Source of the DNA: Rhodoferax sp.
Lineage (GTDB): Bacteria > Pseudomonadota > Gammaproteobacteria > Burkholderiales > Burkholderiaceae_C
Assembly (NCBI GenBank): GCA_031291305.1
Contig: JARLJH010000040.1
Location: 1-64,000, forward strand
DNA: 64,000 bases
Direction of reading: 5' to 3'
Under the pieces are notes generated by a model. It saw only the letters and a list, made by a program, of their open reading frames with translations. It was not told where the DNA came from and did no database searches. Numbering within the stretch: position 1 is the stretch's first letter; every line of letters begins with the position of its first letter. Position numbers and translations under genes: made by a program. This document shows, one piece after another, positions 44,611 to 54,338 of this stretch.

Positions 44611-47600
44611 CTACTTCGCCGTACCCGACAGGGTCGATGTCTGCGTTCCGGCGCTGTCGGTCACGCTGATGGTTGCGGCACGGACACTGCTAGCAGGATC
44701 GGCGGTCCTTGCCTTGAACTGTATGGTGACCACACAGGTCGCGTTTGGTGCGAGCGTGGTGTTCGGTCCGCAGGTTGACAGCAAGTTAACCACGGTGTAG
44801 TCAGCTGGGCTGGTACCACCGAGAACCCCGTTCGTGATTCCGATCAGCGGCACATTGCCTGTGTTAGTCAATGTGAAGGCCTGCACAGGACCCAATGCGC
44901 ATGCAGCCCTCTGAAGAAAGTTTGTACCAGGGCAGGTGCGTGTCATGGTGGGACTCCATGTTGTCGGTGTCAAGGACGCACTGTTGACTGCTGCAACGCC
45001 TGTTCCGCTGAGACTGACCGGCGCACCCGTGACGGCAACATTGGCGCTGATCGCCAGCGTTGCCGTAGCCGTACCCGCAGCGCTAGGTGCAAAGGTGACG
45101 GTGATCGTGCAACTTGTATTTGCGGCAAGTGTTGCGGTGCAAGTACCACCCGACCGCGCAAACTGAGGCACTGACGGCGTCACGGTGATGCCGGTAAGGG
45201 CAGCGGTGCCTGTGTTGCTCAGGGTGAGGGTCTGGGCCAGACTGCTTGTGCCCACCGCGACAGATCCGAAGGACAGCGAGCCTGGGCTGACGCTACCGAC
45301 CGCAAGGTTGGCCGCCGACACGAATTCATCAGCGCCGATGTCGAACTTGCCACCTTGCGGACGTGCATCACCATCGATGTCGTGGTTCGTCACAGTTGTC
45401 GTGGTACCCGTGTTGTAAGCGCTCCCAGAGGCGGCTGCCAAGTGGTAGTCGCCGTTGACTTTGGTTCCAGTGGCCTGGTCCATCACCGACAGCGGGCCAA
45501 AGTGCAGGTCCACGAAGTTACCCGACTCGTCCAGAGTAGCCGCCACCGCCAGATTGAAAGGTGGCTGGAATGGTGTGCCAGGCTCAAACTGCAAACCAGG
45601 AGTCGTGCGCGACGCGTTGCAATAGACCTTCACCAGACCGGGGTTGCCAGCCGTTGTCGACAGCACCGTGTTGCCGACTGCAAACCTTGCAGTCGCCGCG
45701 GCCGATGTGTCACCCACAACGCCCAGGTCCCAATACTTCTCTTGCGCAGGAACACAACCGTCGACACCGGGCGTGCCAAGAGCGGCCGGTTTGGTCGCTG
45801 CTGCTGCATCAGTCCAATTGTTGGAGGGGCTCAGCTGCGAGGTGCCGTCAACAATCGTGAAGAAGAACGAGCGGTTGTGCCAGACGATGTTGTTCACCAG
45901 ATGTGGGTTCGAGACGGCATTGGCAGTACGTTGGCTCGATGGAAGTGCTGCCAACAACGGCGCGGAAGTCATCTCCGAGCTGATGCCCGCAGGGCTTGGC
46001 ACAGCCGTGGTTGGGCCGGTGTTGACAGTGCCAACCTGTGTACTGAAGAGACTGCCGGCAATGCCGGTGCTGTCATTGGACACAATCGTGTTGTTCACAA
46101 TGTTACTGAACAGTGTGTCAGACATCGAGATGCCTGCACCCGCATAGGCCGCGAGGTTGTTGGTAATCATGTTGTTGGTAAGGGTGATCTTCCAACTTCT
46201 CGTGGGTGCCCCGACTCCTTCAGAACCATTGACGCTCGCGAGTCGCACACCGCCACCGCTGCCAGCACGGGCAAAGTTGCCCTGGATCACGTTGGCGTCC
46301 ACCAGCACATTGCCAGTACCTAATGAAAGCGTTGTGCCAGTGGCACCTTCGCCTTCAATCACCAGACCACCGCCGGACTGCACGCCGGTTTGCTGGTAAC
46401 TCTCGTTGAAGAGAATCTTGTTGTTGCTGATGGTGCCGTTCATGCTCAGCCCTATGTGGCCAATGCCGCCACCGTCGCTGCTGGAGTAGTTACCGCAGAC
46501 CCAGTTGCCTGTGACTTTGTAGCCGTCACTACCGGCGCAGATGGACAAGCCACCACCGGCACCACCGGCAGCCGCAGCAATCGCTCCTGCTGCGGGAGCG
46601 GCCTCCACGGTGCCATTGTTGGTGATGGCATTGTGGTGGATGTTGACATTCTCGTCGTACTTGAACCCCGAGAATGCATTGGTCAGTGCCTGGCCTTCCA
46701 AGTAGGGCTGGCCAACGCGAATACCTGCGGCCAGTGTGCCCGCGTTGCCAAAGACGCGGTTGTTGGAAATCTCCAGGTTATGCGCCCAGCCATTGACGTA
46801 GATACCGCCGCCGGCGTCACTGCCTGTGAAACTCAATCCGTCTATGCGTGCGTTGCTGCAACGGAAGTTGTGAATATTGCGACAGTCGGCGGCGCCGGCG
46901 TTCAGCGGCGTCGTGCCATCGTTGCGATAGCCCTTGGCCAGTACGGTGATGCCTGCGCCCTCTTCGGTGGCAAGCACTGATGGTTCAAGCAGGAGAATGC
47001 CACCGGTAATCTCCTGGCCAGGCAGTGGGTCAACTGGTGGCACGCCGGGCAAGGTGTTGCCCTGGTTGTCAAGACCGAATAGATTGTTGACCCGTGTGCG
47101 CCAGGCATCGAGCTTCTGGTTCGGGTACTTGGCTGCATTGACCACGGTGGCGGCCGCGCCTACGCCTTGCAGGCGAATGGGACGATCCATCACCAGGAGT
47201 TCACTGTAGTTGCCCGCATCAACAATGATCAGGTCGCCCGGTGCAGCGTTGTCAATCGCATCCTGAATGGGATGCTTGAGCGTGTCGGGACCACTAGTGG
47301 AAAGGTCCGGCGGGCCAACATAGAAGGGTGCGCGATAGCCCCTGGACCTCGAATCGGCAATGGTCACCGTCACGGCGTCGATCGACTTCACACCGCTAGA
47401 GGTGGTGATGACCAACTCGCCCGTGCTCACGCCAGTCGATGGCACCGTGAGCGTGATCTTCTGGTCGCTCCAGTTGGCTGGTAGCACGGGGACGATGGTG
47501 CCGTTGATGCTCACCGTTCCGGGCGCAGCGCCAAAGCCGTAGTGACGCGAGATCTTCGGCTGGTTGACCGTTGGATGGGTAGCGTCTGCAAGCGCAGTTG

Positions 47601-50600
47601 GACCTTCGTAGGCGGGGTTGTTGACCATCACATCACCCAGCGCAGTGATCGTCAGTTGGCGCGTGGAACTGGGCGCAACGTCGACAAAGGGGCCCACATT
47701 GTTCTTGGCAGTCGTGGTTCCAGGGGCTGCCACCAGCGTGCCGGTGCCGTCAACACGGAAGATGGAAGGCGTGCTGTCCGGATAGGCGCAGTCCACCGGC
47801 TCATAGCTGGAGCCTGAGGCATAGGCCGACACTGGCAACACGGGCGTGTCCAGGTAGGTCGTGATGCCTGGCATGGACGGCCACACATAGCAGAAGTTGC
47901 TGAACATCGGGTTGTAGCTCGGGTCCACGACCATGCGTACCTTGCCCGTGCTCGGGTCGAGCGTGCCCAATGGATCCGGTATGGGACCGGGGTCGTTCAT
48001 GCAAAAGGTCAGCATGTTGGGCGCGTAGCCGCTCGGATTGGGAACGTTGGCTTCCCAGGTCGATGGCACCAGGTGGTTGAAGGTACCCCATTTGTCGTTG
48101 TAGACACGGGCGATTTCAAGTCCGTTGTAATCGCGTACCGAAACGGGCGCGTTTGGCAGTGAGGCTTTCTCCAGAAAAGCAGGGTTGTAAGGGTCGAACT
48201 CGGCCGCAGCGTCGTTGAGCATGATCCCGCTGATATGGCCTGCGATCGGGGTTTGCGTGAATACCTGGAAATCTGCGCTAGCCTGCGACTGATCAGTCAA
48301 GTTCACTTCCTTGTGGTCGCACAGCGGCCGATCTTGTCCGGCGTAGGGCGCAACCTGCTGGTTATCAGGGAACAAAGTCAGGTAGTCGGGCACCCGGTGC
48401 ATCTCACCAACACAGGGCGGGAACGATGTGTTGAGGTTGGAGCCGACCACCTTGGCGTCGTTCAGCGTGGCCTGATCTGGCACGATAAAGATATTGCCCA
48501 AGCCCATGAACTGAGTCGCCGCATACGGGGCAATCCATGCATCACCAATCAGGATGTTCTTGTCTTCTTCCTTGACGATTTCATAACCGTCTGGCATCAC
48601 CAGTTCAACCACATACTTGCCGCTGGGCAGCACGTCGGGGTAGGTCACACTGGCTGGCTTGTTGGTCAGTACGGTGTTTGCCGGGTTGGGCTTGCAGATT
48701 GAGCAATTGGCACTCGGGAAACGGTAGCGACCGTCATATACGGCAGGTTGTATTTGGTTGAAGTTGTGCTGACCGTCGTAACACTTGAACTGGTTCGCCG
48801 CGCCCAGCGTCACCTGGACCATGGGGTCGGTGGCTGGATCACCTGGGCAATGTATGGCTGCCGCAGCGTCATCCCAACTCCAGGTGGTGGTGTGGTCCAC
48901 CAGTATGCGGCTGACGCTACCGTCAGCGTTCTGAACTTCCTGGTACAGATTGACCGCCACGCGAGGCACTGCTGGCTCCCAGGAGAACTGCACTTCCAGG
49001 CTAGGGTCATCAAAACCACGGGTAGAGGCGTAATACACCAGGCCCGTGATGCCGCCGGTTTCGCCTGGCACATAGGGGCGTTTGCCCCAGTCAATCGAAG
49101 CGGTCTGGTTGATGAATCCCTGGGTGCCCTCGGTCAGGGTCGTACCAGGGTCAATGCGGCTGGTCAATCCCGCCGAGTACACGGCACCTGGCACCTGAAG
49201 TGCTGAGGGCAACGAGACGGTCTCCTTGGAATTGAGCACGCCACGGAAGTCTTTGGTGACTGACATATTGTTCAGGTCTGTGACGCTGATCGTCGCAATG
49301 TCGGGTTTCCCGCCAGCGTCATAGACGGTGTGTACACCGGTGCCGGTGTAGCGGGTCGTGTCAGACTCAACCACATACCAGTTAAACAGCGGGAACAACT
49401 CATTTGCCGTCACCGAGCCGGACGAGTCAGTGGTCAGAAAACTGGCAATGCTGCCGTCGCGAAAGCGCACATTCATGGGAATCTGCGACACACCGGGCTC
49501 GCCATCATCGCGCACACCGTTCTGGTTAGTGTCAATAAACGCGCTCTGTTCGATGCGGGTGAACCAACTGAAGACAGGTATGTCGCCAGCATTGACAACG
49601 GCAGAGGGCGTGTCGGGCACGGTAAGTGCCTTGTAGGCAATGATCTGGTCAAGCCACTGGTCCCAGATGACCAGGCTGTGGCTGCCAGCAGGCACATTCT
49701 TCAGTGAGAAGTTTCCAAACTCGTCGCAGGTGGCAAGCGCGACCGTGGCACCAGTGCCACCTGAGGAATTCACCCCCACATAACAAGTCGTTGCGTTCAG
49801 GCTCGCACGGCAGCTCGGGTCAGTCGGATTGACAGGCGAGCCGTCAGCATTCGTTCCCGTCGCACAGCTGTTGTTCAGGTTCGCCATCAACGGGGTCGGG
49901 CGATCCATGTGCAGGCTGGGCACGCGACCATTGACGGTGGCCGTTCCCTTTTGCGCCGCATTGACGGCGTTGATGTGATCCGGGTTGATAAAGCCGATGA
50001 ACGAGTGGAATCCGGGTGGGCCGAACTCCTGCCAGTACGGCTTCTCACCCGGTTTAACAAAGGTGTCATTGGCAGGGGTTCCCTCCAGCGTGGACACCTG
50101 GATCCAGGTCTCTCCCTTGACAGCGCGGTCGGCACCCGGCGTGGCCCATACGTCATAGCGGCCAGGGATGATGTTCTTGACCAAGGCCATGCCGGCCAGG
50201 GTAGACACATTGCCAGCGCTGTCCAATGCGGGGCAGGTGATGATGGTGCCAGACGGCGTGTTCATGGGACACATGTTCACACCCGTCACGCTGTCTTTCT
50301 GGTTGGCCAGGGAATTGGTAAACGGCATGCCCGAGAGGTCGTAGGTCATCAGGCCTGCCGGATCGCCGGAACTGCCACGTGTGTCGTACAGATTGATGGT
50401 GAAGCCACCCAAGCCCGGCTCGTTGTCGTCCACCCCCCCATTGGTTGGGTTGTTGTCTTCAAAGACAAACACGCTCAGCTGGGATGGCGGCAATGCATTG
50501 CGCGGTACCAGCACGGTCGCTGCATTCTGACCTGCAGCAACAGACACGCCCCCCATGGTGTGGCCGTAAGTCGCGCCTGCTGCAATGGTGCCATCAGCGT

Positions 50601-52770
50601 TGTACGAAGCACTGCCCTGATCAGCGTCACCCGGCAAAACGGAAATGTAGTAGCGTTTGAGTGGATCAAGTGCAACATCGCTTGGCATGGTGCGCACGCG
50701 TGGCGAGAACTTCGCACCCGTGTTGAGGTCACCACAACTGTTGGGGCCTGTGCAGCCTGAGGCAATGACTGGCATATAACTCTTGTGAAAATTCGTTGCC
50801 AGCGTGTTCTGTGCTGCCGGATTTTTTGGATCGTGAAAGAACGTGGTGTCTTCTTCAATCACCCAGCTGTAGTCGCTAAGCGGCGACTTGTCCTGTGAGT
50901 CCTGCACCGTGATAGCCAAGCCGGAGCCGACTGTAAAATTGACGGTCACACTGACCGGGGATGCGCTTGATGCACCCTGACTGTTTACCACGTGGTATGT
51001 GAACGTGCAAACACCACCGGAGGTCGTCGGCGTGGCGGTGAAACTGCCGTCAGACAAGAGACTGACAGCCTTGCAAGATGGGTCGACAACATCTATCACG
51101 GCCTTCAAAGGCAGTTTGGAAGGATCGCTGTCATTTGCAAGCACCCCCGGCGAACTGGATTTGTAAAAGCTCGACAGCTTGCTGGTGAAGGAGTCGGCCA
51201 GCGCAACCGGAACCCCACCGGTGGCACCCACAGTAATGGTTACCAGGGCGGAGACAGCAGCGTTGCCATTGCCCTGGTACGTGAACGTATCAGTTCCCAC
51301 ATAGCCGCTATTGGGTGTGTAGATGAAAGACCCGTCACTGGCGATCACGACGCTTCCATGGCTCGGCGTTGTCGCTCCGATTGCTGCGGTGACAACATTG
51401 ATGTCATTCTTCAACACATTGCCGTTGAAGCTGGTATTTGCCGGCGTTGCGAACATGTCGGGTACGGCACGCGCGCCAAGGCCTGCCGGGAGCGTAGCAC
51501 CAGTCGTGCCCGCAGTCGTTCCGGCCGCTTGCACGGCAACAAAGCCCAGCATGCCGCTGTTGATCTGGGCGGTGTGCGTCGTCAGGTTGCTGCCTGTCAG
51601 GCTCAGGGCGCGGTCGAATACCGGATACGAACTGGGCGTGTAGCTGGTCGCCCCTGACGCCAGCACCGGGGTGAACACCACGTCCATGGTCTTTCCTGCC
51701 GGCATCAGCACCTGGGACTGGGCCTTGGCGCGTCCGGGCAACAGATAGCCGTCTTCGGCAACGACGCGCAAAGGCGTCTGCAGGCCGACAATTGACGGCA
51801 CGTGGGTGCGCAGGCCAGCGTTGAGCAGGCGCAACAGTATTTGTCCGCCCCCCGAGGTCAACACCGTGTTGTCAGAGACGGGAAAGCCAGAGTTGGCGGG
51901 CTGGGTCGGATCAAAAGCGTGCCCGTTGATCAGGAAATAGGTAGGCGCGTAGTTGACCGCTGGCGGGTAGCAGGCTGATGTGGCGCAGCTCGCATCACTA
52001 AAAAGCGTCGTCACACTGGCGTGTGCGAGTGCTGCAGCATTCACAGCAGCGTTCTGACGCGGATCGATTTCACTGAACAAAAGCGTAATGTCTGCGTCAT
52101 AAGGCACGCGCGGCTTGGTCACGCCTGAGAGCGGATAGGCCTCGCCTGCAGAGGCGGCGGGTGCCTGGGTCACCACCACCACGCCATAGAGCCCCATGGG
52201 CGCTTGCAGCGAAGGCACCGAGCCGGTTTCGTACAGGTAGGTTCCGGGACGCAACTTAGACCAGGTATAGGTTATCGAGGTAGCGCCAACATCACCTGCA
52301 GCCGCTTCCGGGGAAAAGGCCCGCGCGCGCGCGCCCTGTTTCGGTGGCGTGAAACTGGCTGAGTTATCCACTGTCGGCCAAGTAATTGCGGGTGTACCGT
52401 TGTGCACCGGGCTATCCACACGGGGAACATCCGTTCCCGTACCACCAGATCCAAGCCCGCCTCCGAGCTGGCCAATAATCACCAGCGAAGTCGCCGTCGG
52501 CAACGTGTTGGTGAAGTTGATGGTCAGACTGCCGAAGCCACTTGAATCTGTGGGTACGACAATGATTGGCCCGGGCTGCCACGCGGACGTGCATGTGCCG
52601 GTGCTGCAATAGCCCCACATCGGCACCTGGCTGCCGTCAGGCAAAGTGGCTGCCATGGGCGCAGCAGTGATGTTCGCGACGGTTTGTGCCGAAGCTGCAC
52701 CGCTGGCGAGCAGCCCGGAGAGCGCAATAACTGCCGCTGGCAGCAACGCTCTGAAGAGGTGTTTGTACAT
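44611..52770 (-). CDS. Giant exported multicopper oxidase subunit with surface-type repeat domains
   Basis: Protein of 2719 residues. After a signal peptide (cleavage near ASAQ, residue 28) come two cupredoxin-like domains (about 30-430) that lack copper ligands: IIGQLGGG and YLYETGSV stand where HxH motifs are expected. Then follow two cadherin/Ig-like domains (about 437-615), SdrD-B/CNA-type domains including DTNQNGVRDDGE near 1080, an IPT-like part, a parallel beta-helix (about 1840-2290) and two choice-of-anchor-D-type domains to the end. Start ATG 52770 follows GGAGG. Third gene of the operon, 32 bp after the previous subunit. The long modules suggest surface attachment. There are no RTX repeats or autotransporter barrel, so export by the type II-like machine is likely. 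Confidence 0.85.
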   Translation of the reverse strand: MYKHLFRALLPAAVIALSGLLASGAASAQTVANITAAPMAATLPDGSQVPMWGYCSTGTCTSAWQPGPIIVVPTDSSGFGSLTINFTNTLPTATSLVIIGQLGGGLGSGGTGTDVPRVDSPVHNGTPAITWPTVDNSASFTPPKQGARARAFSPEAAAGDVGATSITYTWSKLRPGTYLYETGSVPSLQAPMGLYGVVVVTQAPAASAGEAYPLSGVTKPRVPYDADITLLFSEIDPRQNAAVNAAALAHASVTTLFSDASCATSACYPPAVNYAPTYFLINGHAFDPTQPANSGFPVSDNTVLTSGGGQILLRLLNAGLRTHVPSIVGLQTPLRVVAEDGYLLPGRAKAQSQVLMPAGKTMDVVFTPVLASGATSYTPSSYPVFDRALSLTGSNLTTHTAQINSGMLGFVAVQAAGTTAGTTGATLPAGLGARAVPDMFATPANTSFNGNVLKNDINVVTAAIGATTPSHGSVVIASDGSFIYTPNSGYVGTDTFTYQGNGNAAVSALVTITVGATGGVPVALADSFTSKLSSFYKSSSPGVLANDSDPSKLPLKAVIDVVDPSCKAVSLLSDGSFTATPTTSGGVCTFTYHVVNSQGASSASPVSVTVNFTVGSGLAITVQDSQDKSPLSDYSWVIEEDTTFFHDPKNPAAQNTLATNFHKSYMPVIASGCTGPNSCGDLNTGAKFSPRVRTMPSDVALDPLKRYYISVLPGDADQGSASYNADGTIAAGATYGHTMGGVSVAAGQNAATVLVPRNALPPSQLSVFVFEDNNPTNGGVDDNEPGLGGFTINLYDTRGSSGDPAGLMTYDLSGMPFTNSLANQKDSVTGVNMCPMNTPSGTIITCPALDSAGNVSTLAGMALVKNIIPGRYDVWATPGADRAVKGETWIQVSTLEGTPANDTFVKPGEKPYWQEFGPPGFHSFIGFINPDHINAVNAAQKGTATVNGRVPSLHMDRPTPLMANLNNSCATGTNADGSPVNPTDPSCRASLNATTCYVGVNSSGGTGATVALATCDEFGNFSLKNVPAGSHSLVIWDQWLDQIIAYKALTVPDTPSAVVNAGDIPVFSWFTRIEQSAFIDTNQNGVRDDGEPGVSQIPMNVRFRDGSIASFLTTDSSGSVTANELFPLFNWYVVESDTTRYTGTGVHTVYDAGGKPDIATISVTDLNNMSVTKDFRGVLNSKETVSLPSALQVPGAVYSAGLTSRIDPGTTLTEGTQGFINQTASIDWGKRPYVPGETGGITGLVYYASTRGFDDPSLEVQFSWEPAVPRVAVNLYQEVQNADGSVSRILVDHTTTWSWDDAAAAIHCPGDPATDPMVQVTLGAANQFKCYDGQHNFNQIQPAVYDGRYRFPSANCSICKPNPANTVLTNKPASVTYPDVLPSGKYVVELVMPDGYEIVKEEDKNILIGDAWIAPYAATQFMGLGNIFIVPDQATLNDAKVVGSNLNTSFPPCVGEMHRVPDYLTLFPDNQQVAPYAGQDRPLCDHKEVNLTDQSQASADFQVFTQTPIAGHISGIMLNDAAAEFDPYNPAFLEKASLPNAPVSVRDYNGLEIARVYNDKWGTFNHLVPSTWEANVPNPSGYAPNMLTFCMNDPGPIPDPLGTLDPSTGKVRMVVDPSYNPMFSNFCYVWPSMPGITTYLDTPVLPVSAYASGSSYEPVDCAYPDSTPSIFRVDGTGTLVAAPGTTTAKNNVGPFVDVAPSSTRQLTITALGDVMVNNPAYEGPTALADATHPTVNQPKISRHYGFGAAPGTVSINGTIVPVLPANWSDQKITLTVPSTGVSTGELVITTSSGVKSIDAVTVTIADSRSRGYRAPFYVGPPDLSTSGPDTLKHPIQDAIDNAAPGDLIIVDAGNYSELLVMDRPIRLQGVGAAATVVNAAKYPNQKLDAWRTRVNNLFGLDNQGNTLPGVPPVDPLPGQEITGGILLLEPSVLATEEGAGITVLAKGYRNDGTTPLNAGAADCRNIHNFRCSNARIDGLSFTGSDAGGGIYVNGWAHNLEISNNRVFGNAGTLAAGIRVGQPYLEGQALTNAFSGFKYDENVNIHHNAITNNGTVEAAPAAGAIAAAAGGAGGGLSICAGSDGYKVTGNWVCGNYSSSDGGGIGHIGLSMNGTISNNKILFNESYQQTGVQSGGGLVIEGEGATGTTLSLGTGNVLVDANVIQGNFARAGSGGGVRLASVNGSEGVGAPTRSWKITLTNNMITNNLAAYAGAGISMSDTLFSNIVNNTIVSNDSTGIAGSLFSTQVGTVNTGPTTAVPSPAGISSEMTSAPLLAALPSSQRTANAVSNPHLVNNIVWHNRSFFFTIVDGTSQLSPSNNWTDAAAATKPAALGTPGVDGCVPAQEKYWDLGVVGDTSAAATARFAVGNTVLSTTAGNPGLVKVYCNASRTTPGLQFEPGTPFQPPFNLAVAATLDESGNFVDLHFGPLSVMDQATGTKVNGDYHLAAASGSAYNTGTTTTVTNHDIDGDARPQGGKFDIGADEFVSAANLAVGSVSPGSLSFGSVAVGTSSLAQTLTLSNTGTAALTGITVTPSVPQFARSGGTCTATLAANTSCTITVTFAPSAAGTATATLAISANVAVTGAPVSLSGTGVAAVNSASLTPTTWSPTMTRTCPGTNFLQRAACALGPVQAFTLTNTGNVPLIGITNGVLGGTSPADYTVVNLLSTCGPNTTLAPNATCVVTIQFKARTADPASSVRAATISVTDSAGTQTSTLSGTAK

Positions 52771-52802
52771 GGTTTTTCCTCCTACGGTTTCTGCGGGTGA
52801 CA

Positions 52803-54329
52803 TCACTGTGTCTCGTCGATGTGCGAGGTCGGGGGGTCGATGATGAGCATCATCATCATTCCGCCCGGGAAGACGTTGTTGGTCGTGATCTCCCGCTCGT
52901 TATGCGAGTGCCACATATAGGCATAGCCTGCATTGGGGTTCTGTACCACCGCTGCGGGGGGCAAGGGCGTGGGGTTGGAGGACTGCAGGCCCAAATACGG
53001 TGTACCGCCGTACCAAAGCCCATTGGCCACCGCTTGCGGATCGGGTGGCGCTACGGGAATGTCCTTGCCATGATCGGGGCACCACTCGTGCGTGGTTGCA
53101 TCAAACGGGCTGGTGTATCCAAAACCCTTGCCTGCCAGCTGCGCCGTGACCGTAGCATCTGGCACTGTGATATTGGCGATTGCCGCGGCAAGTGTGACAC
53201 CATTGCATGTGTGCGCTTGGGTACGCCCATAGACATCCCAATTCAGACCCTGACCGGTCCATGTGAAGATCTGATCCTGCGTCTGGCCTGGAACCGTCGC
53301 CGTGGTGAACAGCAAGGGCCCGGCCAATGTCACACCATCGCTGTCGCTAACGATCATATTGGCGTCGCGTGCCAGCACACGTGCATGGTTGGCGTGGAAG
53401 TGGAATGGGTGCTGCATCCGTCCCTGCCCGATGATGCGCATCAGCACTAAGTCGCCAGGATGCATGTGCGGATTGCCGTTGTAGGGCTGATGGGGATAGG
53501 CCGGCGAATACGGCGTGTCCATATCGTCTGGCATGGAGCGTCCATTGACCAGGAAATACTGCGGCTGGTAGGGATCGGTCGCGATATTGAGCGACCCCGG
53601 TTCGCCGTTCTTGCCAGCTTCTGCAAGCCTGTGGATGGTGGCGTTCATTTCACTGAACTGGAACAGGTACTCGCGGTCGTAGCAGGTGTTCGGATTGTCA
53701 TACGCCGACGAGGCGAGAGAGAACTCGCCCGGTGTGGCTTTGCAGCCCACTGGCACAGTCGAGGGCAACACGATGATGGCGCCGAACATGCCCATCTCAA
53801 TCTGCAGGTCCGCCTGTGTGCCACTGTAGTAGGCATAGGTGCCGGGCTTGCTGGGTGTAAAGGTGTAGGTCACCGAGCAGCCAGGCGCTGCTTCGACGGC
53901 AATCAACCCTTGAGGAGCAGGCACACTCGCAACACAGGTGGACGGCTGCGATGTTGCAGGCGATGCAATGACATTTAATCCCGAAAACACAATCGACGTG
54001 TTGCCCGCCGCGCGCGGCAACTGGTCCGTGAGCGTCACGGTAACTGTCTGCCCCTCCGTGACAATCATCGTCGGGCCTGGCGTCTGCATGGTGGGGCAGG
54101 TGCCGGTCGACGGAAGGAATCCAGAGGGTGCGCTTGCGCAGCCGTAACCCCAGGAGTAGATGGTCGCGCCGTCAGGCTGCGATGTGTAGGCCTCTGTTGC
54201 CACCAGGTTGAAATTCGACCCGGTGATGCCAGGTACTGCAGCTTGGCATGTGCCCGCTGCGACCGTCAGCAGGCCGCCAAAGACAAGTATCGACGCCAGT
54301 TGATGAGCCCGGGTGAGTGCGTGCTTCAT
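52803..54329 (-). CDS. Multicopper oxidase subunit B (half of the trinuclear site)
   Basis: Exported protein of 508 residues with signal peptide (LASILVFGGLLTVAAGTCQA) and two cupredoxin domains. The first (about 35-200) lacks ligands. The second carries MQHPFHFHANH near residue 308 and MWHSHNEREITTN near 471, ending FPGGMMMMLIID. These give two HxH pairs but no type-1 Cys. It would complement the subunit encoded upstream, which holds the type-1 site and the other two HxH pairs. The gap to each neighbour is 9 and 32 bp. Confidence 0.88.
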   Translation of the reverse strand: MKHALTRAHQLASILVFGGLLTVAAGTCQAAVPGITGSNFNLVATEAYTSQPDGATIYSWGYGCASAPSGFLPSTGTCPTMQTPGPTMIVTEGQTVTVTLTDQLPRAAGNTSIVFSGLNVIASPATSQPSTCVASVPAPQGLIAVEAAPGCSVTYTFTPSKPGTYAYYSGTQADLQIEMGMFGAIIVLPSTVPVGCKATPGEFSLASSAYDNPNTCYDREYLFQFSEMNATIHRLAEAGKNGEPGSLNIATDPYQPQYFLVNGRSMPDDMDTPYSPAYPHQPYNGNPHMHPGDLVLMRIIGQGRMQHPFHFHANHARVLARDANMIVSDSDGVTLAGPLLFTTATVPGQTQDQIFTWTGQGLNWDVYGRTQAHTCNGVTLAAAIANITVPDATVTAQLAGKGFGYTSPFDATTHEWCPDHGKDIPVAPPDPQAVANGLWYGGTPYLGLQSSNPTPLPPAAVVQNPNAGYAYMWHSHNEREITTNNVFPGGMMMMLIIDPPTSHIDETQ

Positions 54330-54338
54330 GTCGTGCCC

